This document shows positions 10,801 through 19,899 of a stretch of DNA of 26,203 nucleotides, piece by piece. Made by a program: the position numbers and the translations under genes. The notes under the pieces were generated by a model, which saw only the letters and a list, made by a program, of their open reading frames with translations, was not told where the DNA came from and searched no databases. The stretch is from QHWK01 sp035315685. GTDB lineage: Bacteria > Acidobacteriota > Vicinamibacteria > Vicinamibacterales > CAVVIG01. The stretch is from the NCBI GenBank assembly GCA_035315685.1, contig DATFXR010000489.1, forward strand, positions 1 to 26,203. The letters are read 5' to 3'. Position 1 is the first letter of the stretch. Each line of letters starts with the position of its first letter.

Positions 10801-11457
10801 ATCACGGTGAACGTCTCCAATACCTCGTCCGCGCCGGCCGGACTCGTTGCGGCGTACAGCTTCAACGAAGGATCGGGTGTGACGACCAAGGACTCGTCAG
10901 GCCAGGGCAACACCGGCACGCTGTCGAACGCCACCTGGAATGCGGGCGGCAGGTTCGGATCGGCGCTCTCGTTCAACGGCACGAGCGCCTGGGTGACGGT
11001 CGCGGATTCGGCGTCGCTCGATCTGACGACCGGGATGACGCTCGAAGCGTGGGTCCGTCCGACATCGGGCAGCGGCTGGCGATCGGCGATTCTCAAGGAA
11101 GCGCCGGGCGGCCTTGGGTGGTCGCTCTACACGGCCAACAACGGATCGCGCCCGGTCGGCTACGCGCACGTCAACGCGGACGTTCCGGTGACTGGAACCG
11201 CGGCCGTCCCGCTCAACGCCTGGACGCATCTCGCGCTCACCTTCGATGGCGCGGCGCTGCGGCTCTACGTGAACGGCACGCTGGTCTCGACCACCGAGCT
11301 CAACGGCGCGATGGTGACGACCACCGGCGCCCTTCGCATCGGCGGCAACTCGGTGTGGGGTGAATACTTCAAGGGGATGATCGACGAGGTACGCATCTAC
11401 AGCCGCGCTCTGGCTCCTGCGGAGATTCAGCTGGATATGAGCACTCCGATCCAATGA
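7873..11457 (+). CDS. Secreted modular copper radical oxidase (galactose/glyoxal oxidase-like) with Ig, FN3 and LamG domains
   Basis: A large exported oxidase predicted to oxidise an alcohol or aldehyde (sugar or glyoxal type) with O2, forming H2O2. The 1194-residue product has a signal peptide (MSRRLCGIFIVAVFSLCASSAHA), an unassigned beta domain (~25-240), an Ig-like domain (~247-338, PPTVAITSPVAG), a Kelch propeller with repeated LPDGRxL blades (~342-680), the C-terminal galactose-oxidase-like early-set domain (~684-788), an FN3 domain (~797-890), a second Ig-like domain (~893-985) and a LamG domain (~990-1194). All copper-radical residues are present: C401 (LFCAGQ) and Y450 (RWYPTA) for the thioether cofactor, Y652-H653 (RLYHST) and H733 (VTHGFD); their spacing matches galactose oxidase C228, Y272, Y495-H496 and H581. 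Start at 7873 is chosen for the signal peptide and the GGGGAG just before it; an ATG at 7855 is possible. Ig, FN3 and LamG suggest surface or polysaccharide attachment. Confidence 0.9.
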   Translation: MSRRLCGIFIVAVFSLCASSAHAAVAIDVNISADRTSAATTVTSPAFSTAAPNELLLAFIATDAADGTTAAVTGVAGAGVTWSLVVRSNVQAGTSEIWRAFAPAILTGVSVTATVSQPTVSSITVMSFTGVDPSGVGGAGAIGATAKSNATSGAPSASLVTTRAGSWVFGVGNDWDNPISRTSAAGQSLVHQTMSSTGDTYWVQKQNAPTAAAGTTVAISDTAPTTDRFNLAICEVLPAAAPAIDTVPPTVAITSPVAGTVSGTTTIAGSASDNVGVAGVQFQLDGLNLGAELTAAPYSMPWTTTSVADGAHVITAIARDAASNVATSAAVPVNVLNVSTSVGQWSTPFDLGIVAVNAVLMRTGKVLLFSGSYAASWVERVWDPATGSLTLVPNPYYNLFCAGQAQLPDGRILVVGGYDPPSLGAANANIFDPVAQSWSALPNMSYRRWYPTATTLPDGRMLVTSGGQSCLTCLADLPEVFDPATGRFSTLTSARLAVPYYPFMFVMPDGTVVDAGANEEVVATSKLDLTTGRWSTVDPVVRDGHSAAMYLPGKILKTGTAADSGTSGEAAATAFALDLTQATPAWRQVSSMAAPRAFHNTTLLPDGSVLVTGGGTTLDGHDTTHAVFEAELWNPATETWSTLAPASVPRLYHSTALLLPDGRVLSAGGGNDSGAENETQGQIFSPPYLFKGARPNLAQVVDTLQYGAVFSIGTPDAASIASVALMRPGAVTHGFDEDQRYIPLSFTVLPGTVNATAPANANLAPPGYYMLFIVNAAGVPSIARFVRIASPAADTLPPTPPGNLSAQGALGAATLTWTAATDDTGVALYNVYRSTTSGFTPSAATRIGQSTTTQYTDSVTAGSYFYLVTAQDIAKNVSAPSNEALAIVLADTTPPTVAITSPADQATLSGSAAVTATASDDVGVAGVQFQLDGAALGAERVTPPYSLTWNTATTSNGPHTLGAIARDAAGSRASSTITVNVSNTSSAPAGLVAAYSFNEGSGVTTKDSSGQGNTGTLSNATWNAGGRFGSALSFNGTSAWVTVADSASLDLTTGMTLEAWVRPTSGSGWRSAILKEAPGGLGWSLYTANNGSRPVGYAHVNADVPVTGTAAVPLNAWTHLALTFDGAALRLYVNGTLVSTTELNGAMVTTTGALRIGGNSVWGEYFKGMIDEVRIYSRALAPAEIQLDMSTPIQ

Positions 11458-11466
11458 AGAGCACCC

Positions 11467-11578
11467 AATTAAGAATTAGGGAATTGAGAATTAAGAATTC
11501 GTACCCACGTTCGTGGCGATGAGCGGCGTTTCAGCGTGACGACGAATTCTTAATTCTTACTTCCTAATTCTTAATTTA
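11467..11578. repeat. AT-rich inverted repeat filling an intergenic gap
   Basis: Bases 11486-11502 (GAGAATTAAGAATTCGT) pair with 11542-11558, and the outer arm 11468-11483 pairs with 11562-11577, giving a long imperfect hairpin with a ~39-bp loop. Its composition is strikingly AT-rich against the GC-rich genome. The 15-mer GAATTAAGAATTCGT recurs at 16831-16845. It starts 10 bp after the copper radical oxidase stop and ends just before the reductase ATG, so it could act as a terminator for the former. Confidence 0.8.
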
Positions 11579-11580
11579 CG

Positions 11581-12513
11581 ATGCCGATGCGCATGCGCAT
11601 CGCCATCGTAGGGAGCGGCGGCGTCGGTGGCTACTTCGGGGGACGGTTGGCCGAAGCGGGCGCCGACGTCACCTTCCTGGCGCGCGGCGCGCACCTGGAG
11701 GCGATGCGCGCGCGCGGGCTTCGCATTACCAGCCCGAACGGCGACGTCCAGCTTCCAGAAGTACGGGCGGCCGGTGATGCGCGCGACGTCGGTCCGGTCG
11801 ACGTCGCGCTCTTCGCGGTGAAACTGTACGACACCGCAGCCGCGCTCGCCTCTCTTCCCCCGCTCCTCGGCCGCGACACCATCGTCATCCCGCTGCAGAA
11901 CGGCGTGGACAGCGTCGTGATGATCGAACAAGCGATCGGCCGCAAGCACACTGGCGGCGGTACCTGCTACGTGTCGGCGGTGATCGCGGAGCCCGGCATG
12001 ATCAGGCACACGGCGATGGACCACCTGATCTTCGGCGAACTCGACGGCACGAGGTCGGCGCGGCTCGAGGCGTTGCAGCAGGCGTGCAGCCCGGCCAGGT
12101 TCAGAGCGACGCTGAGCGAGGACGTCAATGCCGACATCTGGGCGAAATTCGTCCGCCTGTCGGTCATCAGCGGCATGACTACCGTGACGCGCAGCCCGCT
12201 TGGCGTCGTGTGCGCAGACCCCGCGCTGTTCGAGATGCTCAAGGACGCCGTGCGCGAGGCGCTGGCGGTCGCTCGCGCGAAGGGGATCGCGGTGCCATCG
12301 ACGACCGCCGACGGCGTCGCGCAGACGTTCGCCGGCCTGCCGCCGCAGACCAGGACCTCGATGCTCGAGGATCTCGAACGGGGCCGCCGCCTCGAGCTGC
12401 CGTGGTTGAGCGGCGCCGTCGTCCGCATCGGCGAGGAGGTCGGCGTCCCGACGCCGATTCACCGGTTCATCACGACGGTCTTGAGGCCGCAGGTCAACGG
12501 AACGCTCGGCTGA
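11581..12513 (+). CDS. Ketopantoate reductase-family oxidoreductase (ApbA/PanE-like)
   Basis: An NADPH-dependent 6-phosphogluconate-dehydrogenase-fold enzyme of the family that reduces 2-dehydropantoate to pantoate for coenzyme A synthesis. The 310-residue protein has the nucleotide-binding loop VGSGGVGGYFGG (10-21), the conserved PLQNGV with N107, the presumed catalytic lysine K189 in IWAKFV and the acidic residue E272 in RRLELPWLSG. The two asparagines that follow the lysine at +4 and +8 in E. coli PanE are L193 and S197 here. That argues for a paralogue with a different substrate, so I do not assign panE. Three in-frame ATGs occur at 11581, 11587 and 11593; none has a good ribosome site, partly because the AT-rich repeat abuts the start. 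The cytoplasmic enzyme is followed 74 bp later by a permease gene on the same strand. Confidence 0.88.
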   Translation: MPMRMRIAIVGSGGVGGYFGGRLAEAGADVTFLARGAHLEAMRARGLRITSPNGDVQLPEVRAAGDARDVGPVDVALFAVKLYDTAAALASLPPLLGRDTIVIPLQNGVDSVVMIEQAIGRKHTGGGTCYVSAVIAEPGMIRHTAMDHLIFGELDGTRSARLEALQQACSPARFRATLSEDVNADIWAKFVRLSVISGMTTVTRSPLGVVCADPALFEMLKDAVREALAVARAKGIAVPSTTADGVAQTFAGLPPQTRTSMLEDLERGRRLELPWLSGAVVRIGEEVGVPTPIHRFITTVLRPQVNGTLG

Positions 12514-12587
12514 GGTCTTCGCGCTACACTACGCTCGTTCGTCGCGACGTTCTTCTCCTCGTTGCGCGACGGCTTTCGCCGAGCGTC

Positions 12588-14996
12588 ATGAAACACAGTG
12601 TCCGCGCGCTCCTCGCACGGCCCGGCTTCACGATCGTCGCGATCGCGACACTGACGCTCGGCTTCGGCGTCAACGCGGCAGTCTTCGCGCTGACGCGCAC
12701 GGTCCTGCTCCGCGAGCTTCCCTACCGCGACGCCGACCGGCTGGTGCAGGTGAACGAGACGAGCACCTCGCTCAACATCGGTGCCGGCGGCGTCACGCCG
12801 GCGAACTACGCCGTGTGGAAGGAGCGCGTCACCGCGTTCGAGGCGACCTCGTTCTTCCGGCGCGTCCAGTTCAACGTCAGCACGCCCTCACGTCCGGTGC
12901 AGGTGGAAGGCTTCCTGATCTCGGCAACATTCTTCCCGCTCCTCGGAGTCGACGTCGCGCGGGGGCGCGGCGTCGAGGAGAGCGACGCCAGCGCGCCGGG
13001 ACGGGACGCCGTCGTGGTCCTCAGCGACGGGTTCTGGCGGCGCATGTTCGATACCGATCCAGCGGCCGTGGGCCGGACAGTCGTGGTCGACGGCACACCG
13101 TGCACCGTGATCGGCGTGCTGCCGGCGAGCTTCAGGATCTTTCACGTGCTCAATCGCGAGGTCGACCTGTTCCGGCCGCTCGTGCCCGATCCGACCGAGC
13201 GCGTGCAGTCGCTCAACGTCTGGGCGAAGCTGAAGCCGGGCGTTGCCGTCGCCACCGCCGACGCCGAGCTGAAGACGGCGTACGCCTCGCTGCCTGTTCG
13301 CGATCGCGACTGGACGGCGACGGCGTGGCTGCTCTCCACGCGGCTTGCCGCCGGACCGAAGTCGGTGCTGGTCGCGCTCGAATGGGCGGTCGCGTTCGTG
13401 CTGTTGATCGCCTGCGCCAACGTCGCCAACCTGCTCTTGGCGCTCGCCGCGGGACGCCGCACGGAGCTCGCCGTTCGTCAGGCGCTCGGCGCCAGCCGCT
13501 GGCGCGTCGCCGGCGACCTCGCGGGCGAGACGTTCGCGCTCGTCGGCTGCGGAGTAGTACTCGCGATCGTGCTCGCGCTGTGGCTCGTTGCCACGCTCAA
13601 TGCAGTGGTCAGCTATCAGGACGTCAACCGGCTCGAGCCGTTCCGAGTGGACGCCTGGGTACTGGCGTTCACCGGCGCGATCGCGATCGCCGTCGCGGGC
13701 GTGTTCGGCCTCGTTCCGGCGTTGACCTCAGGACGTCTCAATGTCGCAGGCGCGCTGAAGGAGTCGGCGCATGCCGTCGCCGGCGGCCCTTCGTCGCGCC
13801 GCTTGCGCCAGTCGCTGATCGTCGCGGAGCTGGCGCTGGCCATCGTGCTGACGGTGGCTGCGGTGACGCTCACGCGCAGCGCCGTCGCGCTTCACGATCT
13901 CGCGAGAGGTGTGTCGGTCGACGGCGTCATGACCGCACAGCTGGCCCTGAATGACCCGCGCTACGCCGATCCCGACCTGATGGTCCGGACGACCGGTGCG
14001 ATTGTCGAACGCCTGCGCCGATCCGCGGTCGTGGAGCACGCCGCGCTGGTGAATTACGTGCCGGTGGCGCTGATTCGCGTCGGGACGAAGCTGGACATCG
14101 AGGGCGCGCCGCCGCTGTCCGCGGATCGACCGTGGGTCGCCCGCTACTTCGTCGTCAGTCCGGAGTACTTCGCCACCGTCGGCATTCCGCTGGTGGCCGG
14201 CCGCGATTTCACCGCGGCCGATGATCGCTCGCACGGTGGCGTCGCGATCGTGAGCGAGGGCTTCGCGCGGCGATTCTGGAACACCGCCGACGCAATCGGC
14301 CGGCGCATCACGCCGGACTTCGGCCAGAGCACGGCGTTCTGGATTCCGCGCAGCCGCGGCGGTGCGTTGAGGGTCGTCGGCGTGGTCCGCGACGTACGCG
14401 AGGACGGGCTGGCCGATTCCGCCGACTTCCACCAGATCTATCTGCCCTTCGCCCAGAATCCCACCGTTGTCTCGACGATCGTCGCCCGCGCGGCGCGCGG
14501 CCCGGCCGCGACGGCGGCGCCGGCGATCCGTGACGCGGTTCGCGCGATCGACCCGCAACTCCCGGTGTCCTACGAGATGACGTTCGACGAGGTGATCCGC
14601 GAGACCTTCGCGCGTCCGCGCGAGCTCGCGTGGCTGATCGGATCGTTCGCCGGCCTCGCGCTCGCGCTCGCGGCCATCGGCGTCTACGGCGTGATGGCGT
14701 TCATGACGACCGCCCGATCGCGCGAGATCGCCATTCGCAAAGCGCTCGGTGCCACTGACCGCGACGTTGTCACCCTGATCGTCCGCGACGCGTTGAAGCT
14801 CGCCGCGATCGGCACGGTGATCGGCATTGCAGCGACGCCGCTGGCGTTCCGCGTGCTGAACGCCACGGTGTTCGGCGTGGCGCCGTGGGATCCGGCAGTG
14901 CTTGCCAGTGTCGCCGTCATGCTGGCGGGCATCTGCGCGACCGCCTCCGCGCTCCCGGCCCTGCGCGCCGCCCGCGCTCCGGCTCTGCGACAGTAG
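12588..14996 (+). CDS. ADOP-type ABC transporter permease, copy 2
   Basis: A second inner-membrane MacB/FtsX-type permease without its own ATPase. The 802-residue product opens MKHSVRALLARPGFTIVAIATLTLGFGVNAAVFALTR in two stretches that form the first membrane helix (residues ~13-38). The first FtsX block starts near residue 260 (VLLIACANVANLLLALAAGRR, VRQALGASRW). The second starts near 680 (LALALAAIGVYGVMAFMTTA, IRKALGAT), and it ends LPALRAARAPALRQ. In most family members the last line reads RRAxRVDPxxALR; here that tail is altered and shortened, which is the only oddity. The ATG at 12588 matches the family N-terminus although the frame is open further upstream across the reductase gene. 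A TACACT hexamer at 12535-12540 may be the -10 of its own promoter. It converges with the next gene, with 18 bp between stops. Confidence 0.92.
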   Translation: MKHSVRALLARPGFTIVAIATLTLGFGVNAAVFALTRTVLLRELPYRDADRLVQVNETSTSLNIGAGGVTPANYAVWKERVTAFEATSFFRRVQFNVSTPSRPVQVEGFLISATFFPLLGVDVARGRGVEESDASAPGRDAVVVLSDGFWRRMFDTDPAAVGRTVVVDGTPCTVIGVLPASFRIFHVLNREVDLFRPLVPDPTERVQSLNVWAKLKPGVAVATADAELKTAYASLPVRDRDWTATAWLLSTRLAAGPKSVLVALEWAVAFVLLIACANVANLLLALAAGRRTELAVRQALGASRWRVAGDLAGETFALVGCGVVLAIVLALWLVATLNAVVSYQDVNRLEPFRVDAWVLAFTGAIAIAVAGVFGLVPALTSGRLNVAGALKESAHAVAGGPSSRRLRQSLIVAELALAIVLTVAAVTLTRSAVALHDLARGVSVDGVMTAQLALNDPRYADPDLMVRTTGAIVERLRRSAVVEHAALVNYVPVALIRVGTKLDIEGAPPLSADRPWVARYFVVSPEYFATVGIPLVAGRDFTAADDRSHGGVAIVSEGFARRFWNTADAIGRRITPDFGQSTAFWIPRSRGGALRVVGVVRDVREDGLADSADFHQIYLPFAQNPTVVSTIVARAARGPAATAAPAIRDAVRAIDPQLPVSYEMTFDEVIRETFARPRELAWLIGSFAGLALALAAIGVYGVMAFMTTARSREIAIRKALGATDRDVVTLIVRDALKLAAIGTVIGIAATPLAFRVLNATVFGVAPWDPAVLASVAVMLAGICATASALPALRAARAPALRQ

Positions 14997-15014
14997 CGCA
15001 CCCCCGACGTGCCG

Positions 15015-16550
15015 TCACCTGTACGCCTTGGGCTTCGCGCTGTCCACGACGGTCTGCCAGGGCAACGCGTCGTAGTGCATTCCGAACGCGCGGGTCGGAT
15101 CGAGGTGGTCGCGTCCAGCGGCGACAACCGCCTCGCCGACCATCTGCGGGAGGAACACCAGGTTGTCGCGGATGGTGAACAGGTCGCTCGTGTACAGCAG
15201 CCTCAGTGCCGGAAAGTACACCATCATCTGCCGCTCGCCGCTCACGGTTCGCAGCGGCAGCAGCTCGATGCGGTTCGGGCCCGAGCCGAGCATGGTGCGC
15301 GACGACACGACACGCCAGACCGGTTGCTGCGGGACACGTGCCAGCGTGTCGGGTTCGCTCTGATACGTGGCGGCGACCAGCCTGCCGAGAATCGGCACGT
15401 TCAGGTCGAGCGCGTAGGCGGGAATGCCGCGCGCTACGAACTCGCGGACGCCACCGATGTGCGGCCAGCTGTCGGATGTCGTCACGAGCGCCTTGATTGG
15501 AGTCCCCGGAAACCGCTTTGCTGCGTCCTCGATCACCTTTTGCGAGTACGCCGAGGTCAGCGGCGCTTCGATGATCACCACGCCGTCGTCCTGTTTGACT
15601 TCCACGATGTCGAAGCTCGCCGGGATCTTGACGATTCCCGGCGCCAGCTCCGCTGGCCGACGTCGCGTGTCACCTAGCGGCAGCTCGGCGACCCGACGGC
15701 GGGCTGCGATGGCGGCGCGCAGCGCAGCGCCGGAGCCATCGGCGTCCTTCGATGGCTGCGCGACGGTGAGTCGCACTCGCGTGAGATCGACAGTGCCGTC
15801 GACGACGCCGTCGGTCGAGTACTCCCAGACGCGCGGGAAGCGGATGCCCTCCGGCTCGATCAGCCACGCGGCGAACGTCACACGCTGCGTCACGTCGCCC
15901 CACGGCGCCCAGTAGGTGTCGAAGGGGCGTGCGTGCGTGATCTCGACGGCTTTCGGCATCAGGCTCGACGCGCCGAGAATCAGGCGGACGCGCGCGCCCC
16001 GGTGCGTGAACGCGACAACGTGATGCGGCGAGCCGTGCAGCTGGATGTCGCCCTCGATGTGCAGATCGCGTGCGTCGAGCGCGGCAATCACGACATGTTC
16101 CGGTCCGAGATCCGCAGGCAACGCACCGAGATCCCAGGGCGTCAGCGCAGGCGTCAGTCCGGCGTCCGTCGCCCGAAACGCGAGCCCATCGGCGACGGTC
16201 ACGGAGGACTCAGCGCTCCAGTCGGTGTCGTCTTCGGTGACGAAGCCGCGGGTGCGCGCCGTGCGCCACACCGTGTCCGCTCCGACGTCACGGAGATCGG
16301 TGAACTCGCTGAAAGTCGGCAGCCACGGTCCTTCCGGACGCTCCGACTGCTCCCGTTGATACAACACCGAGATGCCGTGGAGCGACACTCGCGAAATCGT
16401 GCGAAGCGCCGCTTCGCCGCCAAGCGCCGCGGCCGCCTGTTGTGCGCGCGTCCGCGCCAGCGCGTCGGTGGCCGCTCGATCCTGGGCGGTGAGAGGCGGG
16501 ACGAGCAACAACGCTGCGGTCACCGGAGCGACGAAACGGTTGACGTGCAT
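15015..16550 (-). CDS. Secreted metallo-beta-lactamase-fold protein with degenerate metal motif
   Basis: A 511-residue exported protein with a signal peptide (MHVNRFVAPVTAALLLVPPLTA). Residues ~25-310 form a lipoprotein-carrier-like beta region of unclear role. Residues ~320-505 resemble an MBL-fold hydrolase: the loop after the central strand reads TTSDSWPHIGG, where the usual HxHxDH is reduced to S359, S361, P363 and H364. Later parts look normal, with LLYTSDLFT and GMHYDALPW. With only one ligand of that motif left, classical two-zinc hydrolysis looks unlikely; it could be a one-metal, altered or binding-only variant. I recognise no specific substrate. It is transcribed towards the second ADOP gene, with an 18-bp gap, and its promoter side faces the repeat island at 16.65 kb. 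The ATG at 16550 gives a complete signal peptide and is the natural start. Confidence 0.8.
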   Translation of the reverse strand: MHVNRFVAPVTAALLLVPPLTAQDRAATDALARTRAQQAAAALGGEAALRTISRVSLHGISVLYQREQSERPEGPWLPTFSEFTDLRDVGADTVWRTARTRGFVTEDDTDWSAESSVTVADGLAFRATDAGLTPALTPWDLGALPADLGPEHVVIAALDARDLHIEGDIQLHGSPHHVVAFTHRGARVRLILGASSLMPKAVEITHARPFDTYWAPWGDVTQRVTFAAWLIEPEGIRFPRVWEYSTDGVVDGTVDLTRVRLTVAQPSKDADGSGAALRAAIAARRRVAELPLGDTRRRPAELAPGIVKIPASFDIVEVKQDDGVVIIEAPLTSAYSQKVIEDAAKRFPGTPIKALVTTSDSWPHIGGVREFVARGIPAYALDLNVPILGRLVAATYQSEPDTLARVPQQPVWRVVSSRTMLGSGPNRIELLPLRTVSGERQMMVYFPALRLLYTSDLFTIRDNLVFLPQMVGEAVVAAGRDHLDPTRAFGMHYDALPWQTVVDSAKPKAYR

Positions 16551-16650
16551 GCGGGGGTTAGACGCCGCATCTGCCGTGACGGTTCGAAGCGTGCGGACGC
16601 CGCCGGCATGGCGAGACCTCGAGCGCGCGCCGAGACTACGCTGGGATAGT

Positions 16651-16845
16651 GCAATTACGAATTGGAATTAAGAGCAGGTTGCAAAATTAGCTCGCTCGCG
16701 GGTGGCCGCGAACGGGGCCGCCCCGCCGGGCGCGGAGCCGTGGGCCGTGACAAGTGCTCTTCTGGCGAGCATCCCGTGGGGCTGTTCGCGGACAGGACCC
16801 GCCTCGAGCTAATTTTGCAAGGCACTCTAAGAATTAAGAATTCGT
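16651..16845. repeat. AT-rich repeat arms flanking a GC-rich insertion
   Basis: Left arm about 16651-16673 (GCAATTACGAATTGGAATTA and onward) and right arm about 16827-16845 (CTAAGAATTAAGAATTCGT) resemble the two sides of the AT-rich element at 11467-11578; the right arm shares the exact 15-mer GAATTAAGAATTCGT, followed in both places by or near TTCGTGGCGA. The element at 16679-16820 lies between the arms. Together they occupy most of the 338-bp gene-free stretch 16551-16888; outside them I see nothing definite. Confidence 0.6.
16679..16820. mobile_element. 142-bp MITE-like element with 16-bp terminal inverted repeats
   Basis: TTGCAAAATTAGCTCG at 16679-16694 is the perfect reverse complement of 16805-16820. 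A further GAG/CTC pair lies just outside after four mismatched bases. The interior is very GC-rich (CCGCCCCGCC-type sequence), with no open frame of note, so it cannot encode a transposase. Size and structure fit a non-autonomous miniature element. No clear target-site duplication is visible. It is not an integron attC site: no GTTRRRY core or paired inner boxes are seen. Confidence 0.6.
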
Positions 16846-16888
16846 GGCGACGGCGTGCGCGATCGCCACGGCATGACCACGTCGCGGG

Positions 16889-18142
16889 CTATTGCGCAGC
16901 CGTCGAAGTCGCCTTCATCGACGTCATCATTTTCGCGATCACGTCGTTCAGCGCGCGATCGCTCTTGATCCAGCGGAACACGGCGACCACGTCGTTGTCC
17001 CAGTCGATGTAGATGATGTTCGAGCCGTTGCCGACGAACCGCACCGCTGTTGCGGGCGCCGCCGGCAGCGGCTTCTGGTCGGTGTTGAGATACCAGTTCG
17101 CGTAGCCGTAGGTCTTGTTGTCGCCGCCCGGCGTGCGCGCCATCTGGATCCACTTCTCCGACACGATCTGCCGGTCCTTCCACTTGCCGTTGCGGAGGAA
17201 GAGATAGCCGAAGCGCGCCATGTCGTACGAGTTGATGAACATGCCGGCACCCCAGTGGCCGCCGCCGCTGACCGACTGAATCTTCTGGCCGTCGATGTCC
17301 ACCCACGAGTTCTCGTAGCCGTACCACCGCCACGTGGACGAAGCGCCAATCGGCTCCATCACTTCTTCGCGGAGAACTTCCGGCAGCGGACGCCGCCACA
17401 CCTGCAGCGCGGCGAGCGCCATCACGTTCACGCGCACGTCGTTGTATTTGAAATGCGTACCGGGCTCCCACAGCTTCCGCTTCGACCAGTCGTCAGGCGT
17501 GTCGCCGACCGGACGATCGGCCCAATCGGGCTTGCCCCACAGCGTGCCCTGCCAGTCGCTCGTCTGCCGCAGCAGGTGGTCCCATTTGATCGTCGCGTTG
17601 TGCTCCGACTCGAACAGATCGACGTGCGGCGGCATGTAGTCGCGGACGTAGTCGGTGACCTCGTGAATCAATCCCTTCTGCCACGCGAGACCGACGACGG
17701 TCGTGAGGAACGTCTTCGTCACGCTGTTGGTGATGTCCACGCGCTTCGGGTCGCCCCACTCGGCGACGATGTAGCCATGGCGCGTGATGAGGCCGCTGGC
17801 CGGACCGCGGTCCTTGATCGGACCGATGATCGTGCTGAACGGCTCCTTGCCGAAACTGTTGTGGAGGAACAGCGCCATGTCGTGCGTGCCGGGCGTGTCT
17901 GCGGCGATCGCGAGTTGCACCGCGTCGGCGAGCGCTCCCGTGCTCATGCCGACGTCGTCCGGCTTCTTGTGCTGCCAGTCGAAGCGCTCGGGGAAGTACG
18001 CCGCCGTCTGCTGCTGGATGACGCCGCGCTGCGGATAGGTCGGCGGAATCGTCGGCGGGCCGAGCCGCGCGTGTCGGCTTTGCGCCAGCGCCGGCGCGAT
18101 CACCAGGGCCGCGAGAACGATCGGGAGCGCGCGTTTCAACAT
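16889..18142 (-). CDS. Secreted serine hydrolase of the beta-lactamase (class C / penicillin-binding) family
   Basis: A 417-residue exported serine hydrolase related to class C beta-lactamases, 6-aminohexanoate-dimer hydrolase and carboxylesterases. The signal peptide is MLKRALPIVLAALVIAPALA. The nucleophile motif is S140-V-T-K143 in DITNSVTKTF, the second element is Y233-N-D in HFKYNDVRVN, and the region GGGHWGAGMFINSYDMARFG is where this family keeps its third motif. Length is normal. The start at 18142 is firm because AAGGAG lies seven bases upstream (18150-18155). An ATG further upstream would run into the opposing gene. It is divergent from the SUMF1-domain gene, with 55 bp between start codons. 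Sequence alone cannot tell antibiotic hydrolysis from amide or ester hydrolysis; the YND triad and long N-terminal region favour an esterase or amidase rather than a true beta-lactamase. Confidence 0.9.
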   Translation of the reverse strand: MLKRALPIVLAALVIAPALAQSRHARLGPPTIPPTYPQRGVIQQQTAAYFPERFDWQHKKPDDVGMSTGALADAVQLAIAADTPGTHDMALFLHNSFGKEPFSTIIGPIKDRGPASGLITRHGYIVAEWGDPKRVDITNSVTKTFLTTVVGLAWQKGLIHEVTDYVRDYMPPHVDLFESEHNATIKWDHLLRQTSDWQGTLWGKPDWADRPVGDTPDDWSKRKLWEPGTHFKYNDVRVNVMALAALQVWRRPLPEVLREEVMEPIGASSTWRWYGYENSWVDIDGQKIQSVSGGGHWGAGMFINSYDMARFGYLFLRNGKWKDRQIVSEKWIQMARTPGGDNKTYGYANWYLNTDQKPLPAAPATAVRFVGNGSNIIYIDWDNDVVAVFRWIKSDRALNDVIAKMMTSMKATSTAAQ

Positions 18143-18160
18143 GAGCGATCTCCTTGCGAA

Positions 18161-18178
18161 GCTGCAGTATAGTGCAGC
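18161..18178. promoter_or_regulatory. Dyad with overlapping divergent -10 boxes
   Basis: GCTGCA, six bases, TGCAGC. Within it TATAGT (18168-18173) reads rightwards and TATACT (18171-18166) reads leftwards; each matches the -10 consensus at five of six positions. The expected transcription starts fall in front of the SUMF1-domain gene and the serine hydrolase gene. No good -35 boxes are seen on either side, so an activator may be needed. Confidence 0.45.
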
Positions 18179-18197
18179 GGAGCCCGCCGAGCAGCCC

Positions 18198-19892
<1,695 letters not shown>

Positions 19893-19899
19893 GAGAAAA

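Noticed and set aside
11581..12513. Assignment as panE
   Set aside because: Two substrate asparagines are replaced, so only family membership is supported.
12637..12650. GCGATCGC-type palindromes as a HIP1-like or regulatory repeat
   Set aside because: Such octamers turn up many times inside coding sequence here and are expected from the codon use of a GC-rich genome; no positional pattern is visible.
16679..16820. Integron attC site or rho-independent terminator
   Set aside because: There are no attC core sites, and the 142-bp span with 16-bp ends and no T-tract does not suit a terminator.
16892..18172. 426-codon open frame antisense to the serine hydrolase
   Set aside because: It mirrors a gene with signal peptide, SxxK motif and good ribosome site; its own translation has no domain.
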